Positions 25,834 through 34,460 of a DNA stretch of 64,000 bases are shown here, piece after piece. Origin of the DNA: DATAOG01 sp963782885 (GTDB lineage Bacteria > Pseudomonadota > Alphaproteobacteria > Geminicoccales > Geminicoccaceae); NCBI GenBank assembly GCA_963782885.1, contig CAWALL010000006.1, positions 207,692 through 271,691 of the forward strand, given 5' to 3'. The translations under genes were made by a program, and so were the position numbers. The notes beneath the pieces are model-generated. The model worked only from the letters and a program-made list of their open reading frames with translations. It was not told the DNA's origin and searched no databases. Each line of letters opens with the position of its first letter. Positions within the stretch are counted from its first letter, which is position 1.

Positions 25834-26706
25834 TCAGGTCCCCGCCACGAAGCGCTGGCAGACCAGCGTCAGCGCAAAGCCCGCGACCGCGAGCCAGGCG
25901 ACCTCGGCGGCCCCGGCACCGGCGATCAGCATCGCATCGAGCAGCGAGATGCCCGCAATCAGGCTGATCACCGCCCGCGGCACGTCGCCAGGCCGGCGGC
26001 GCCGGAGAAACCAGAGCGCGACCCCGATCCAGGCGACGAAGATCACGAGCAGAAGCGCGCTGGTCGGCTCTGCGGTCGCGAGCCACAGGCCGTAGCCCAC
26101 CGGGGCCGCGAGAAACAGCAGCGGCCAGAGATTGCGGACCTCGCCGAGCGTCTCCTGCTTGGCGACGTAGGTGAGCCCGATCAGGTAGCAGAGCAGCATC
26201 AAGGCACCGGTCCGCAGCGGCGCCGGCAGGTCGGGCACGACCGCGAGCCCGGCCGTGACGTAGACCAGCATCCGGCAGATGCCCATCAGCACCGGGCTCA
26301 GCGGATTGTCCTTGTGGCGCCGGTTGTAGAGCACGATCGCGGCGCCGAGCCCGAGGCCGCCGAACACCGGGCCGATGCCGGTGCCGCCCGGAATGCCGTA
26401 GCCGACCCAGAGCAGCACGCAAAGCCCCACGGCCATCATGCCGAAGCCGAGCGTGAACACGGTCTCGGCGCTGACCAGGCCCGCCGGGATCGGACGCTCG
26501 GGTCGCTCGACCGCGTCGATCCTGGCATCGAAGGCGTCGTTCAGATACATGCCGGCGACATAGAACAGCGACAGCGCCACGAGCAGCGGCAGGGTCCAGA
26601 TCTCGAGGGCGCTGCCGCCCGCGAGCACGATCCCGGCCAGCGTGTTGGTCCAGACGGTCGGCAGGTTGGAGACGCGGCCGAGCCGGAGCGCGACCCGCCA
26701 GCTCAT
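25834..26706 (-). CDS. eboC: EboC-like UbiA-family prenyltransferase
   Basis: 290 residues with about eight or nine predicted membrane helices. The UbiA signature NDAFDARIDAVERPERPIPAG (a 19-base-pair-scale motif near residues 57-77) carries the aspartates that bind Mg-prenyl-diphosphate, and a LIGLTYVAKQET loop stands where the second motif belongs. It opens with VALRLGRVSNLPTVWTNTLAG, as EboC proteins do. ATG 26706 overlaps the eboE stop as ATGA, so the two are translationally coupled. Family knowledge: transfer of an isoprenoid to an acceptor in the membrane; the acceptor is not known. Confidence 0.88.
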   Translation of the reverse strand: MSWRVALRLGRVSNLPTVWTNTLAGIVLAGGSALEIWTLPLLVALSLFYVAGMYLNDAFDARIDAVERPERPIPAGLVSAETVFTLGFGMMAVGLCVLLWVGYGIPGGTGIGPVFGGLGLGAAIVLYNRRHKDNPLSPVLMGICRMLVYVTAGLAVVPDLPAPLRTGALMLLCYLIGLTYVAKQETLGEVRNLWPLLFLAAPVGYGLWLATAEPTSALLLVIFVAWIGVALWFLRRRRPGDVPRAVISLIAGISLLDAMLIAGAGAAEVAWLAVAGFALTLVCQRFVAGT

Positions 26707-27905
26707 CCGCGCAGCTGGTCCTGGACCCAGGCGAGCTCGCGCGCGATCGCCGGCCCGATCCCGTCCTGGCGATAGCGCACGGGCAGCACGTCCCAGGTGT
26801 AGGTCTCGACCTCGAGGTGCGGCGAGATCGGCTGCTGCCGGTGCAGAGCGAGGATCTGGCGCAGGAAGTCCTGGGTGGTCGAGAAGTGCTGCAGCTCGTC
26901 GAAGAAGATCGGGACGTGGAAATGCACCCGCCATTCGGCGCCCAGGCTCGCATCGAGAGTGCCCAGCGCCTGCGGCAGGTCGAGGTGGCGGACGAGCCCC
27001 TCGTCCGTGCGGGCGACCACCTGATGCAGATAGACCGGCTCGTCGAACGGCCGGAGCTGGCGCGCGGTCTCGGGGCCGACCTCGGCGATCTTGAGCGCGG
27101 CGCTGAGCTGCAGCTTGGGCACCGCGATGCCGGCCCGGCGCAACGCCTCGAGGCTGCCCGCCGGGTCCTCGAACTCGACCGCGGCGTGACAGACGTCGTA
27201 GCAGACGCCGAGATGGCGGCGGAGCGCCGCCTCGGCCTCGCCCGCCGACAGCCCGGTCAGCTCGCGCAGCCCGCGGACCGCGGCCCGCCCGAACAGATAG
27301 CGCTCGAAGAAGGCGATCGTCTCGTCGATGGTCTCGAGCAGGCAATAGGGTTCGGGCTCGAGCGCGAGCGCGATCGACCGGCCGCTCTGCTCCCGGAGCT
27401 CGACCAGATGGGCCGCGTGCTGGACCAGGTTGGCGGCGATCTCGTCGATCACCCCCGGACCATCGGCGACCGGCTTGAAAGTGCCGGGCACGGTGCTGAC
27501 GCTGCCCTCGAGATCCGGATCGTCCGGCAGCAGCACGGCCAGCAGATCCGCGAGCAGGTCGGTGTAAGCCAGCCGCTCCTGGTACTGCCAGTCCGGCTGA
27601 TAGACCAGCTCCTTGACCCGGACGCCGTGAAACGGGCCGTAAGGAAAACCATTGATCGTGAACACGTAGAGGCCGCTGGCGTCGAGAAAGTCCCGGAACT
27701 CGGCCAGCGCGTCCGGCTCGCTCAGCGCCTCGGCGGCGATCGCCGACAGCCGCAGCCCGACGCCCATCTCCCGGCTGTCGGCGACCTGCCCTTTGATCGC
27801 CGGCAGATAGCGCTGCAGGTTCGAAAACACCTCGGGCCAGGTCTCGCCCGGGTGGATGTTGCTGCAATAGGTCAGATGACCGAGCTCGGCATTCGCAAGC
27901 TTCAT
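26703..27905 (-). CDS. eboE: EboE metabolite-traffic protein (sugar-isomerase-like barrel)
   Basis: 400 residues. HLTYCSNIHPGETWPEVFSN near the N-terminus is the EboE hallmark. TIM-barrel segments follow (FTINGFPYGPFHG, ALALEPEPYCLLET, GVCYDVCHAAVEF, WRVHFHVPIFFDEL, LEVETYTWDVLP), with acidic and histidine residues placed as in xylose-isomerase-like enzymes. ATG 27905 overlaps the eboD stop (ATGA), and its own stop overlaps the eboC start, so eboD-eboE-eboC are tightly coupled. The reaction is unknown; a sugar- or phospho-isomerase step is the usual inference. Confidence 0.9.
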   Translation of the reverse strand: MKLANAELGHLTYCSNIHPGETWPEVFSNLQRYLPAIKGQVADSREMGVGLRLSAIAAEALSEPDALAEFRDFLDASGLYVFTINGFPYGPFHGVRVKELVYQPDWQYQERLAYTDLLADLLAVLLPDDPDLEGSVSTVPGTFKPVADGPGVIDEIAANLVQHAAHLVELREQSGRSIALALEPEPYCLLETIDETIAFFERYLFGRAAVRGLRELTGLSAGEAEAALRRHLGVCYDVCHAAVEFEDPAGSLEALRRAGIAVPKLQLSAALKIAEVGPETARQLRPFDEPVYLHQVVARTDEGLVRHLDLPQALGTLDASLGAEWRVHFHVPIFFDELQHFSTTQDFLRQILALHRQQPISPHLEVETYTWDVLPVRYRQDGIGPAIARELAWVQDQLRG

Positions 27906-29107
27906 GGGGTCCGGTCCCGCTCCTGCAGCCAGGCCATGGCGGCGCGCATGCGCCGATCGTCGATCTCGTGGACCTCGACGCCGCGGCCGATGCCCTCGAG
28001 CAGCGTGATCGTGAGCTCGCCGCCCAGATGCTCGCGGAACTCGCGCAGGCCCTCGAGGATCGCGAGGCTGCCGTCGGGCCTCCGGCTCTCGAACGCCGGA
28101 TGCCAGAGCCGGAAGCCCAGATGCTCGAGCAGCGCGCAGATCCGTTCTTCCTGGCCCGGCTCCAGCAGGCCGGCGAGCACCGAGTAGCGGGCGTCGAGCG
28201 CCATCCCGATCGCGACCGCCTCGCCGTGGCGGACGTGGTGCTTGGTCAGGCTCTCGAGCTTGTGCGCCGACCAGTGGCCGTAGTCGAGCGGCCGGGCGCT
28301 GCCGGTCTCGAACGGGTCGCCGCCGTGGGCGATCTGATGCATGTGCAGCTCGGCGCAGCGCCGGATCATCTGCGCCATGGCCGCCCGCTCGAAGGTCAAG
28401 AGGTCATCGGCATGGCGCTCCAGCCAGATGAAGAAGGACCCGTCCCGGATCAGCGCCACCTTCACCGCCTCGGCGATGCCGGCGATCTTGTCCCGCGCCG
28501 CCAGCGCGCTCAGCAGGTCGAAGTCGTTCAGGACCGCGAACGGCGGCGCGAAGGTGCCGACGAAGTTCTTGACGCCATAGAGATTGACCCCGTTCTTGAC
28601 GCCAACCCCGCTATCGTCCTGGGCGAGCACCGTGGTCGGGACCCGGATCAGGCGCACGCCCCGGTGGGTCACCGCGGCGACCAGCCCGACCGCGTCGAGC
28701 ACCGCACCGCCGCCGATCGCGATCACGAACGAGTGGCGGTCGATGGCGTGCTCGTGGAAGCGCTGCTGCATCTGCTCGACGAAGAACAGCTCGCTCTTGA
28801 TCCGCTCGCCGCCCGGCACCGGCAGCGGCGGGCAGACCAGCTGCATCCGCTCCGCATGCGCCCGCGCGTAGCCCTCGACTTGCTGACCGAGCTGGGGCCT
28901 GCTCTCGAGCAGGCCGTCGTCGAGGAACACGAGGCACCGGTGGCGGCGCTCGGGCTCGAGCCGCGCCAGCGCCTCGACCAGCACCGGATTGGCCGGGTCG
29001 AACAGGCGCTCGGTGAAGTAGACCGGATACTCGAACGCGACCGCGAACCGTTGCACATGCACCGCGGCCGCCTGCGCGCCCGGCGCCAGCTTGGGGTCAT
29101 GCCGCAT
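27902..29107 (-). CDS. eboD: EboD, 3-dehydroquinate-synthase-like protein
   Basis: 401 residues. Dehydroquinate-synthase-fold motifs are present: VIAIGGGAVLDAVGLVAA (NAD site), PTTVLAQDDSGVGVKNGVN, the metal ligands in GIAEAVKVALI, HWSAHKLE and HGEAVAIGMALD. The N-terminal FAVAFEYPVYFTERLFDP segment is the ebo-type version. ATG 29107 is preferred: it is preceded by AAGAAGAG, whereas the in-frame GTG-type start at 29176 has no support. It is the first gene of the leftward ebo transcript, so the promoter should lie in 29108-29285. The product is probably a cyclised sugar-phosphate derivative feeding the Ebo pathway. Confidence 0.88.
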   Translation of the reverse strand: MRHDPKLAPGAQAAAVHVQRFAVAFEYPVYFTERLFDPANPVLVEALARLEPERRHRCLVFLDDGLLESRPQLGQQVEGYARAHAERMQLVCPPLPVPGGERIKSELFFVEQMQQRFHEHAIDRHSFVIAIGGGAVLDAVGLVAAVTHRGVRLIRVPTTVLAQDDSGVGVKNGVNLYGVKNFVGTFAPPFAVLNDFDLLSALAARDKIAGIAEAVKVALIRDGSFFIWLERHADDLLTFERAAMAQMIRRCAELHMHQIAHGGDPFETGSARPLDYGHWSAHKLESLTKHHVRHGEAVAIGMALDARYSVLAGLLEPGQEERICALLEHLGFRLWHPAFESRRPDGSLAILEGLREFREHLGGELTITLLEGIGRGVEVHEIDDRRMRAAMAWLQERDRTP

Positions 29108-29285
29108 GGAACTCTTCTTTCGAACTGCCTCCGACCGGGGCGCGGGGCCCAGGTCGCTTCCCTCGACCACGACCATAGTGCCAAAATGGCGGGTTGTCGC
29201 GCCCGACTTGTCAGCTGCGCGCGCTTGCGCATGATGAGGAACGGTATACCACCCGGGGCCCAGCCTGCGGTCGGGAAATCAGCTC

Positions 29286-29645
29286 ATGCGCGCGCTCAAC
29301 GCCTGCTTCTGCATCATGCTCGCGGGCTTCGCGCTCGTCCAATACAACGACCCGGATGCGATCCTCTGGTTCCTGATCTACGCCGTTCCGTCAGCCTGGG
29401 CCGGTCTCGCCGCCTTCCGCCCGGAGCGGCTGGCGCCCAGCCCGCGCGCGATCGGCGCCTATCTGGCCTGCCTCGCGGCCGCCGTCGCTGGCAGCTTCTG
29501 GTGCTGGCCCTCGCTGCCGGCGGGCTGGATCGCGATCGAGACCGAGCGCGAAGGCCTGGGCATAATCATCGCCACCCTCGTCTTAGCGCTGGTCGGCATC
29601 TCCTGGTGGCACCGCGCCCGGCACTGGCAGGCCGCGCTGCCCTGA
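29286..29645 (+). CDS. TMEM220-family small membrane protein
   Basis: 119 residues with four predicted membrane helices. The VQYNDPDAILWFLIYAVP segment near residues 18-35 is the signature of the transmembrane family 220, which is widespread and of unknown function. The Shine-Dalgarno is weak (GGGAAA). It is divergent from eboD with a 178-base gap, so its promoter may overlap that of the ebo transcript. Confidence 0.8.
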   Translation: MRALNACFCIMLAGFALVQYNDPDAILWFLIYAVPSAWAGLAAFRPERLAPSPRAIGAYLACLAAAVAGSFWCWPSLPAGWIAIETEREGLGIIIATLVLALVGISWWHRARHWQAALP

Positions 29646-29678
29646 AAGGGTTTGGGCGCGTCGCACTGGGACTGGCCG

Positions 29679-30437
29679 TCAGCCGCCGAATTTCGACAGC
29701 ACGAACGCCGCGAGAAAGCCCGCGACCGTGATCATGCCCGCGAAGTCGTGCGCCACCTCGAAGGCTTCGGGCACCATGGTGTCCGCGATCATCGCGAGGA
29801 TCGCGCCCGCTGCGACGGCCTCGGTGGCCGCGATCACTTCCTGGGAGAAACTGGAAAAGACGCTGTAGCCGACCTGCGATGCGACCCCGCAGATCACGGC
29901 GATGCCGCTCCAGAGCCCGAAGACGTAGCCAGCCGAGCGGCCGGCCTTCTTCATGCCGGCGGCGCTCGACAGCCCTTCGGGAATGTTCGACAGGAAAACC
30001 GCAACGATCGCGACCACACTGACGGCGCCACCTTAAATCATGGTGACGCCGATCACGATGCACTCTGGAATGCCGTCGAGCAGCGATCCTGCGGCGATCG
30101 CGAGCCCGCTCCCGCCGTCGCTCGGCTGCCTGGCGTTGGCGGCGGTACCGGAACGCTTGCGGTGGCGCGCGCCCCGATGGGCCAGATAGACGTTGGCGGC
30201 GGTGTACACGGCGGCACCGCCGATGAACCCGATGGAGGTCGAATCGAAGCCGCCGGTCCGGTAAGCCTCGTCCATCAGTTCGAACGACAGCGCGGAGATC
30301 AGGACGCCGCTGCCGAAGGCCATGACCGACGCGATCAGGCGCTGGGGGATCTCCAGGAACCAGGCGAGCGCGGCCCCGATCACCAGGGCACCGCCGGCCA
30401 GAAGGCCCCAGAGCCCAGCCTGCACGAATACCGGCAT
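29679..30437 (-). pseudogene. ZIP-family metal transporter, interrupted by an in-frame stop
   Basis: Starting from ATG 30437, the frame encodes MPVFVQAGLWGLLAGGALV and ZIP-like helices up to LLDGIPECIVIGVTMI. A TAA at 30033-30035 then stops it. The same frame continues without another stop to 29679 and carries the expected remainder (VVAIVAVFLSNIPEGLSSAA, then four more helix-like segments). The two NIPEG-like motifs, one on each side, are the metal-site helices of ZIP transporters. One base change would restore a protein of ~250 residues. It could be a recent pseudogene or a sequencing error; re-initiation at the GTG at 30017 is conceivable but would give a half protein. Confidence 0.75.
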
Positions 30438-30472
30438 CGATTCTCGCGTTCTGGTCTGATTGAGTGCCGACC

Positions 30473-32701
30473 CTAAAGCAGCATCTCGGGCCGGATCGGC
30501 AGCTCGCGCAGGCGCTTGCCGGTCGCGTGGAAGATCGCGTTCGCGATCGCGGGCGCCACGCCGCAGATCGCGATCTCGGCCAGACCCTTGGCCCCGAGCG
30601 GGTTGACGTGCGGGTCGTGCTCGTCGACGAACAGCGCCTCGAGCTCCTCGACGTCGGCGTTCACCGGCACGAGGTACTCGGCGAGGTTGGCGTTGACCAC
30701 CCGGCCGAAGCGCGGATCGACCCGGGTCTCCTCGAGCAGCGCCATGCCGATGCCGCCGACCATGCCGCCGATGCACTGGCTGTGCGCGATCTTGGGATTG
30801 ATCACCCGGCCGACGCCGTAGGCGCCGATCAGGCGCTTGACCCGGACGGTGCCGAAGTCGGGATCGACCCGGACCTCGGCGAACAGCGCGCCGAAGCCCT
30901 GCATCGAGAACTGCTTGGCCTCGGGGCCGGGCCTGGCCTCGCCCTGCGCCTCGATCTGCTCCTTGCCGTGGCGCTTCAGGATCTCGGCGTAGCTCTCGCC
31001 GGCCGCCGGATCGCTCTGGCGGAAGATCCGGCCGCCGGCGAACGCGACCGCGTCCTCGGCAGCGCCGTGGAGCGGCGAGTTACCGTCGCCGCGGGCGAGC
31101 TCCAGGACCTGCCGGCGCGCGGCGTGGCAGGCCGCCTGGACCGCCGGCCCGACGCTCGCGACCGTCATCGAGCCGCCGTGCACCGGCGCCCGCGGCAGGT
31201 CGGTGTCGCCGAGCTCGAAACGCACGCTCGCCACCGGCAGGCCCAGCGCATCGGCCGCGATCTGGGTCATCGAGGTGTAGGTGCCGGGCCCCATGTCGCT
31301 GGTCGCGCTGCGCAGGATCGCGCTGCCGTTGGCCCGGATGCAGGCGCGGGCGGTCGCCGGCGCCCGGCGCGCGGGATAGATCGCACATCCCATGCCGTAG
31401 CCGACGAGCTTGCCGTCCGCCCGCATCGAGCCCAGCTCCGGATTGCGCTCGGCCCAGCCGAAGCGCTCGCCCGCGAGCCGGCAGCAGGCCGCGAGCGACC
31501 GGCTGGACCACGGCCGGTCGTCCGCCGGATCGCGCTCGGCCTCGTTGCGCAGGCGCAGCTCGACCGGATCCATGCCGAGCGCCACCGCGAGCTCGTCCAT
31601 GGCACTCTCGAGCGCGAACAGACCGCTGACGTGCCCCGGCCCGCGCATCGCCGTCGGCGTCGCCACGTTGAGGCGCACGAGACGGTAGAGCGTCTCGAGA
31701 TGAGGGCAGCGGTAGAGCGACCAGGTCGCGTCCAGCAGCTGCTCGGTGTACTCCTCGTAAGACGACGTCTCGGTCGTCGCCTCGTGGATGGTCGCGGCGA
31801 GCCGCCCGTCGCGGCTGGCGCCGAGCGCCACCCGCTGGAGCGTGCGCGGCCGGTAGCCGACCGACGTGTACATCTGGCGCCGGGTCAGGACGAGCTTGAC
31901 CGGCCGGCCGACCTCCCTCGCCGCCATCGCCGCCAGGATCACGTGCGGCCAGGTGCGCAGCGCGCTGCCGAAGGCGCCGCCGACGAACGGCGCCACCACC
32001 CGGATCTGCTCCTCGTCGAGGCCGAAGGTCAGGGCCACGTAGTGCCGCACGTTGCCCGGCCACTGGGTCTTGTCATAGAGCGTCAGACGATCGCCCTGCC
32101 ACTCCGCGATCGTCGCGTGCAGCTCGATCGGGTTGTGGTTCTCGCGGGCGATCACGTAGCTCCGATCGACCTGGACCTCCGCCTCGGCGAGCGCCCGGGC
32201 CGGCTCGCCCCGGCGATAGGTCGCCGGCGTGCCGTCCGCCTGGTTGCCTTCGGTCACCGGAAAGGCGTGGGCGAGCGCGTCCTCGAGCGCGACCGCGGCC
32301 GGCTGCTCGGCATAGGCGATGCGCACCAGATCCGCCGCATGGGTCGCCTGCTCCAAAGTCTCCGCCACCACGAGCGCGACGTGCTGGCCATTGTGCCGGA
32401 CCAGATCGTCCTGCAGCATCGGCAGCTGGTGGCCGACCATCGGGTCGACCGGCGGCGGCGGCCAGGGCTTCTCGTAGGGCAGCTTCGGCGCGTTCAGATC
32501 CGTCAGCACCGCCAGCACGCCCGGCGCCCGCTCGGCCTCCGAGGCGTCGATCCCGGTGATCCGGCCCTTGGCGATCGTGCTCTGGACGATCGCGCCATGG
32601 GCCATCCCCGGCAGCTCGAACTCGGCCGCGTATTTCGCCCGCCCGGTGACCTTGGCGATGCCGTCGACCCGGCTCAGCGGCGCTCCGATCGCGAGCGTCA
32701 T
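30473..32701 (-). CDS. paoC: Aldehyde oxidoreductase, molybdenum-binding subunit (PaoC-like)
   Basis: 742 residues, the expected length for PaoC/YagR. Signatures include RVDGIAKVTGRAKYAAEF, VVAPFVGGAFGSALR, NVATPTAMRGPGHVSGLFALES and the late NPLGAKGLAEIAICGVAPAI, which holds the conserved catalytic glutamate. It belongs to the xanthine-oxidase fold and binds molybdopterin cytosine dinucleotide. ATG 32701 overlaps the stop of the FAD subunit (ATGA). As in E. coli PaoABC, the enzyme probably oxidises aromatic or other aldehydes in the periplasm. No PaoD/XdhC maturation gene is adjacent. Confidence 0.9.
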   Translation of the reverse strand: MTLAIGAPLSRVDGIAKVTGRAKYAAEFELPGMAHGAIVQSTIAKGRITGIDASEAERAPGVLAVLTDLNAPKLPYEKPWPPPPVDPMVGHQLPMLQDDLVRHNGQHVALVVAETLEQATHAADLVRIAYAEQPAAVALEDALAHAFPVTEGNQADGTPATYRRGEPARALAEAEVQVDRSYVIARENHNPIELHATIAEWQGDRLTLYDKTQWPGNVRHYVALTFGLDEEQIRVVAPFVGGAFGSALRTWPHVILAAMAAREVGRPVKLVLTRRQMYTSVGYRPRTLQRVALGASRDGRLAATIHEATTETSSYEEYTEQLLDATWSLYRCPHLETLYRLVRLNVATPTAMRGPGHVSGLFALESAMDELAVALGMDPVELRLRNEAERDPADDRPWSSRSLAACCRLAGERFGWAERNPELGSMRADGKLVGYGMGCAIYPARRAPATARACIRANGSAILRSATSDMGPGTYTSMTQIAADALGLPVASVRFELGDTDLPRAPVHGGSMTVASVGPAVQAACHAARRQVLELARGDGNSPLHGAAEDAVAFAGGRIFRQSDPAAGESYAEILKRHGKEQIEAQGEARPGPEAKQFSMQGFGALFAEVRVDPDFGTVRVKRLIGAYGVGRVINPKIAHSQCIGGMVGGIGMALLEETRVDPRFGRVVNANLAEYLVPVNADVEELEALFVDEHDPHVNPLGAKGLAEIAICGVAPAIANAIFHATGKRLRELPIRPEMLL

Positions 32702-33678
32702 GCCATCTCTCCCGCGGTCAGCAGGGCGCGCCGCACGGCCCGGCGCAGCAGTTCGACCTTGAACGCGTTCATCGGCAGCGGCTGCGCGCCCTCGATCGCG
32801 TGCGCGGCGAGCTCGTAGCTCGCGGGCGTCGCCGGCTGGCCCTCCAACGCGGCCTCGGCCGCCTGCAACCGCCAGGGTTTGGTGCCGACGCCGCCGGCCG
32901 CGAGCTTGGCCGTCCGTACGACGCCGGCTTCGAGCTCGAGCCCGGCCGCGACTGAGACCAAGGCGAACTCGAACGACGCCCGATCCCTGATCTTCAGGTA
33001 GCAGGAGCGCGCGGCCGCGGCGGAGGCCGGCACCTCGACCGCGACGATCAGCTCGCCCGGCTCGAGCACGGTGTCGCGCTGGGGCGCATCGCCGGGCAGC
33101 CGGTGCAGCTCGCCCGCCGGGATCCGCCGCAGGCCATCCGCGTCCTGGACCTCGACCACCGCCTCGAGCGCCACCAGCGCCACCGCCAGATCGGACGGAT
33201 GGGTCGCGATGCAGTGCTCGCTGGCGCCGAAGATCGCGTGCCGGCGATGGTCGCCGTCCAGCGCACTGCAGCCGGTGCCGGGCGCCCGCTTGTTGCAGGG
33301 CATCGCCGGGTCGCGGAAATAGGTGCAGCGGGTCCGCTGCAACAGGTTGCCGCCGATCGTCGCCGCGTTGCGCACCTGCGGTGAGGCGCTCGCGAGCAGC
33401 GCCTCGGCGATCGCCGGGAAGTGCCGGCGCACGTCCGGGTCGTCGGCGACGTCCGCCATGCGCGCGAGCGCGCCCAGGCGCAGCCCCTCGGGCATCACCT
33501 TGATCTCGGTGCACGGCAGGCCGTTGATGTCGACCAGGTGCCGGGGAGCGGCCGCACCCTCCTTCATCAGCTGCATCAGATCGGTGCCGCCGGCGATGAA
33601 GGCGGTACCGTCGATCGCGCCCGCGCCTGTGATTGCGGCCTGGGTGTTGCCGGCGCGGACGTAGTCGAAAGGCTGCAT
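32698..33678 (-). CDS. paoB: Aldehyde oxidoreductase, FAD (and 4Fe-4S) subunit (PaoB-like)
   Basis: 326 residues. FIAGGTDLMQLMKEG and ATIGGNLLQRTRC are the FAD-binding motifs of CO-dehydrogenase-type flavoproteins. The cysteine-rich RTRCTYFRDPAMPCNKRAPG segment, ending in a further GTGC (about residues 115-139), matches the extra 4Fe-4S loop special to PaoB. It starts 3 bases after the iron-sulfur subunit stop and overlaps paoC by 4 bases. Confidence 0.9.
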   Translation of the reverse strand: MQPFDYVRAGNTQAAITGAGAIDGTAFIAGGTDLMQLMKEGAAAPRHLVDINGLPCTEIKVMPEGLRLGALARMADVADDPDVRRHFPAIAEALLASASPQVRNAATIGGNLLQRTRCTYFRDPAMPCNKRAPGTGCSALDGDHRRHAIFGASEHCIATHPSDLAVALVALEAVVEVQDADGLRRIPAGELHRLPGDAPQRDTVLEPGELIVAVEVPASAAAARSCYLKIRDRASFEFALVSVAAGLELEAGVVRTAKLAAGGVGTKPWRLQAAEAALEGQPATPASYELAAHAIEGAQPLPMNAFKVELLRRAVRRALLTAGEMA

Positions 33679-33681
33679 GGT

Positions 33682-34254
33682 TCAGCCTCCGTTGGCCGCG
33701 ACCGAGCGGATCGCCGCCACGATCTTGATGTAGGCGCCGCAGCGGCAGATGTTGCCGCTCATGTGCTCGCGGATCTCGGCATCGGAGCCGGTCCGGCCTT
33801 CGGCGAGCAGACCCACCGCCGAGACGATCTGGCCGGGCGTGCAGTAGCCGCACTGAAAGCCGTCCTGCTCGACGAAGGCCGCCTGCATCGGGTGCAGCTC
33901 GTCGCCCTGCGCCAGCCCTTCGATGGTCGTGATCGCCCTGCCCTCCTGCATCACCGCGAGCGTCAGGCAGGCGTTGATCCGCCGCCCCTCGACCAGCACG
34001 GTGCAGGCCCCGCACTGGCCGAGATCGCAGCCCTTCTTGGTCCCGGTGAGCCCGAGGTGCTCGCGCAGCGCGTCGAGCAGCGTGGTCCGGGGGTCGAGCT
34101 TCAGGCGGTGCTCGGCACCGTTGACCTCGAGGCTTACGTCGAGCAACCCGGGCGCCCCGGCCGCATGGGCGGACGCCGGAAGCCAGGGCGAAAGGCCCCT
34201 CACCTCCACGGTCTGGAGCTCGTCCCGCTGATCGGGGTCGAGGAGCGTGGGCAT
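33682..34254 (-). CDS. paoA: Aldehyde oxidoreductase, 2Fe-2S subunit (PaoA-like)
   Basis: 190 residues. TKKGCDLGQCGACTVLVEG gives the plant-type 2Fe-2S site, and the second cluster lies in FQCGYCTPGQIVSA and HMSGNICRCGAYIKI. The N-terminal ~35 residues precede the ferredoxin domain. E. coli PaoA has a twin-arginine leader; here I see no clear RR motif, so periplasmic export is not established. It is the first gene of the paoABC-like operon. Confidence 0.9.
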   Translation of the reverse strand: MPTLLDPDQRDELQTVEVRGLSPWLPASAHAAGAPGLLDVSLEVNGAEHRLKLDPRTTLLDALREHLGLTGTKKGCDLGQCGACTVLVEGRRINACLTLAVMQEGRAITTIEGLAQGDELHPMQAAFVEQDGFQCGYCTPGQIVSAVGLLAEGRTGSDAEIREHMSGNICRCGAYIKIVAAIRSVAANGG

Positions 34255-34293
34255 CGGCCGAGCCTTCCCAAAGGTCGCATCGTATGGCCAGCG

Positions 34294-34318
34294 AACACCG
34301 GCGCCCGGCAGGGGTTCC
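34294..34318 (-). promoter_or_regulatory. Weak EcfG-like promoter candidate for paoABC
   Basis: Read on the minus strand, GGAAC (34318-34314) is followed after 16 bases by TGTT (34297-34294). This is one mismatch from the EcfG consensus. It ends 40 bases before the paoA start. Given the single mismatch this is only a candidate. Confidence 0.25.
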
Positions 34319-34363
34319 GATCGCGCAGGACAGCGCAGGGGGAAAAATTGGCGGACGGATGCC

Positions 34364-34388
34364 GGAACCTCGGCGCGAGGCGCTCGTT
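34364..34388 (+). promoter_or_regulatory. EcfG-type general-stress promoter for the duplicated-module protein
   Basis: GGAAC at 34364-34368, 16 bases, then CGTT at 34385-34388: a perfect consensus match on the coding strand. The -10 element lies 72 bases before the ATG at 34461. It has the same spacing as the promoter of the fasciclin gene. Confidence 0.6.
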
Positions 34389-34460
34389 GTCCCGAAATGG
34401 CGCGGCCGCCGACCTGCCGGTCGCGCGTCGAATCGATAACCGAGGAGGGAGATTGTCGAG

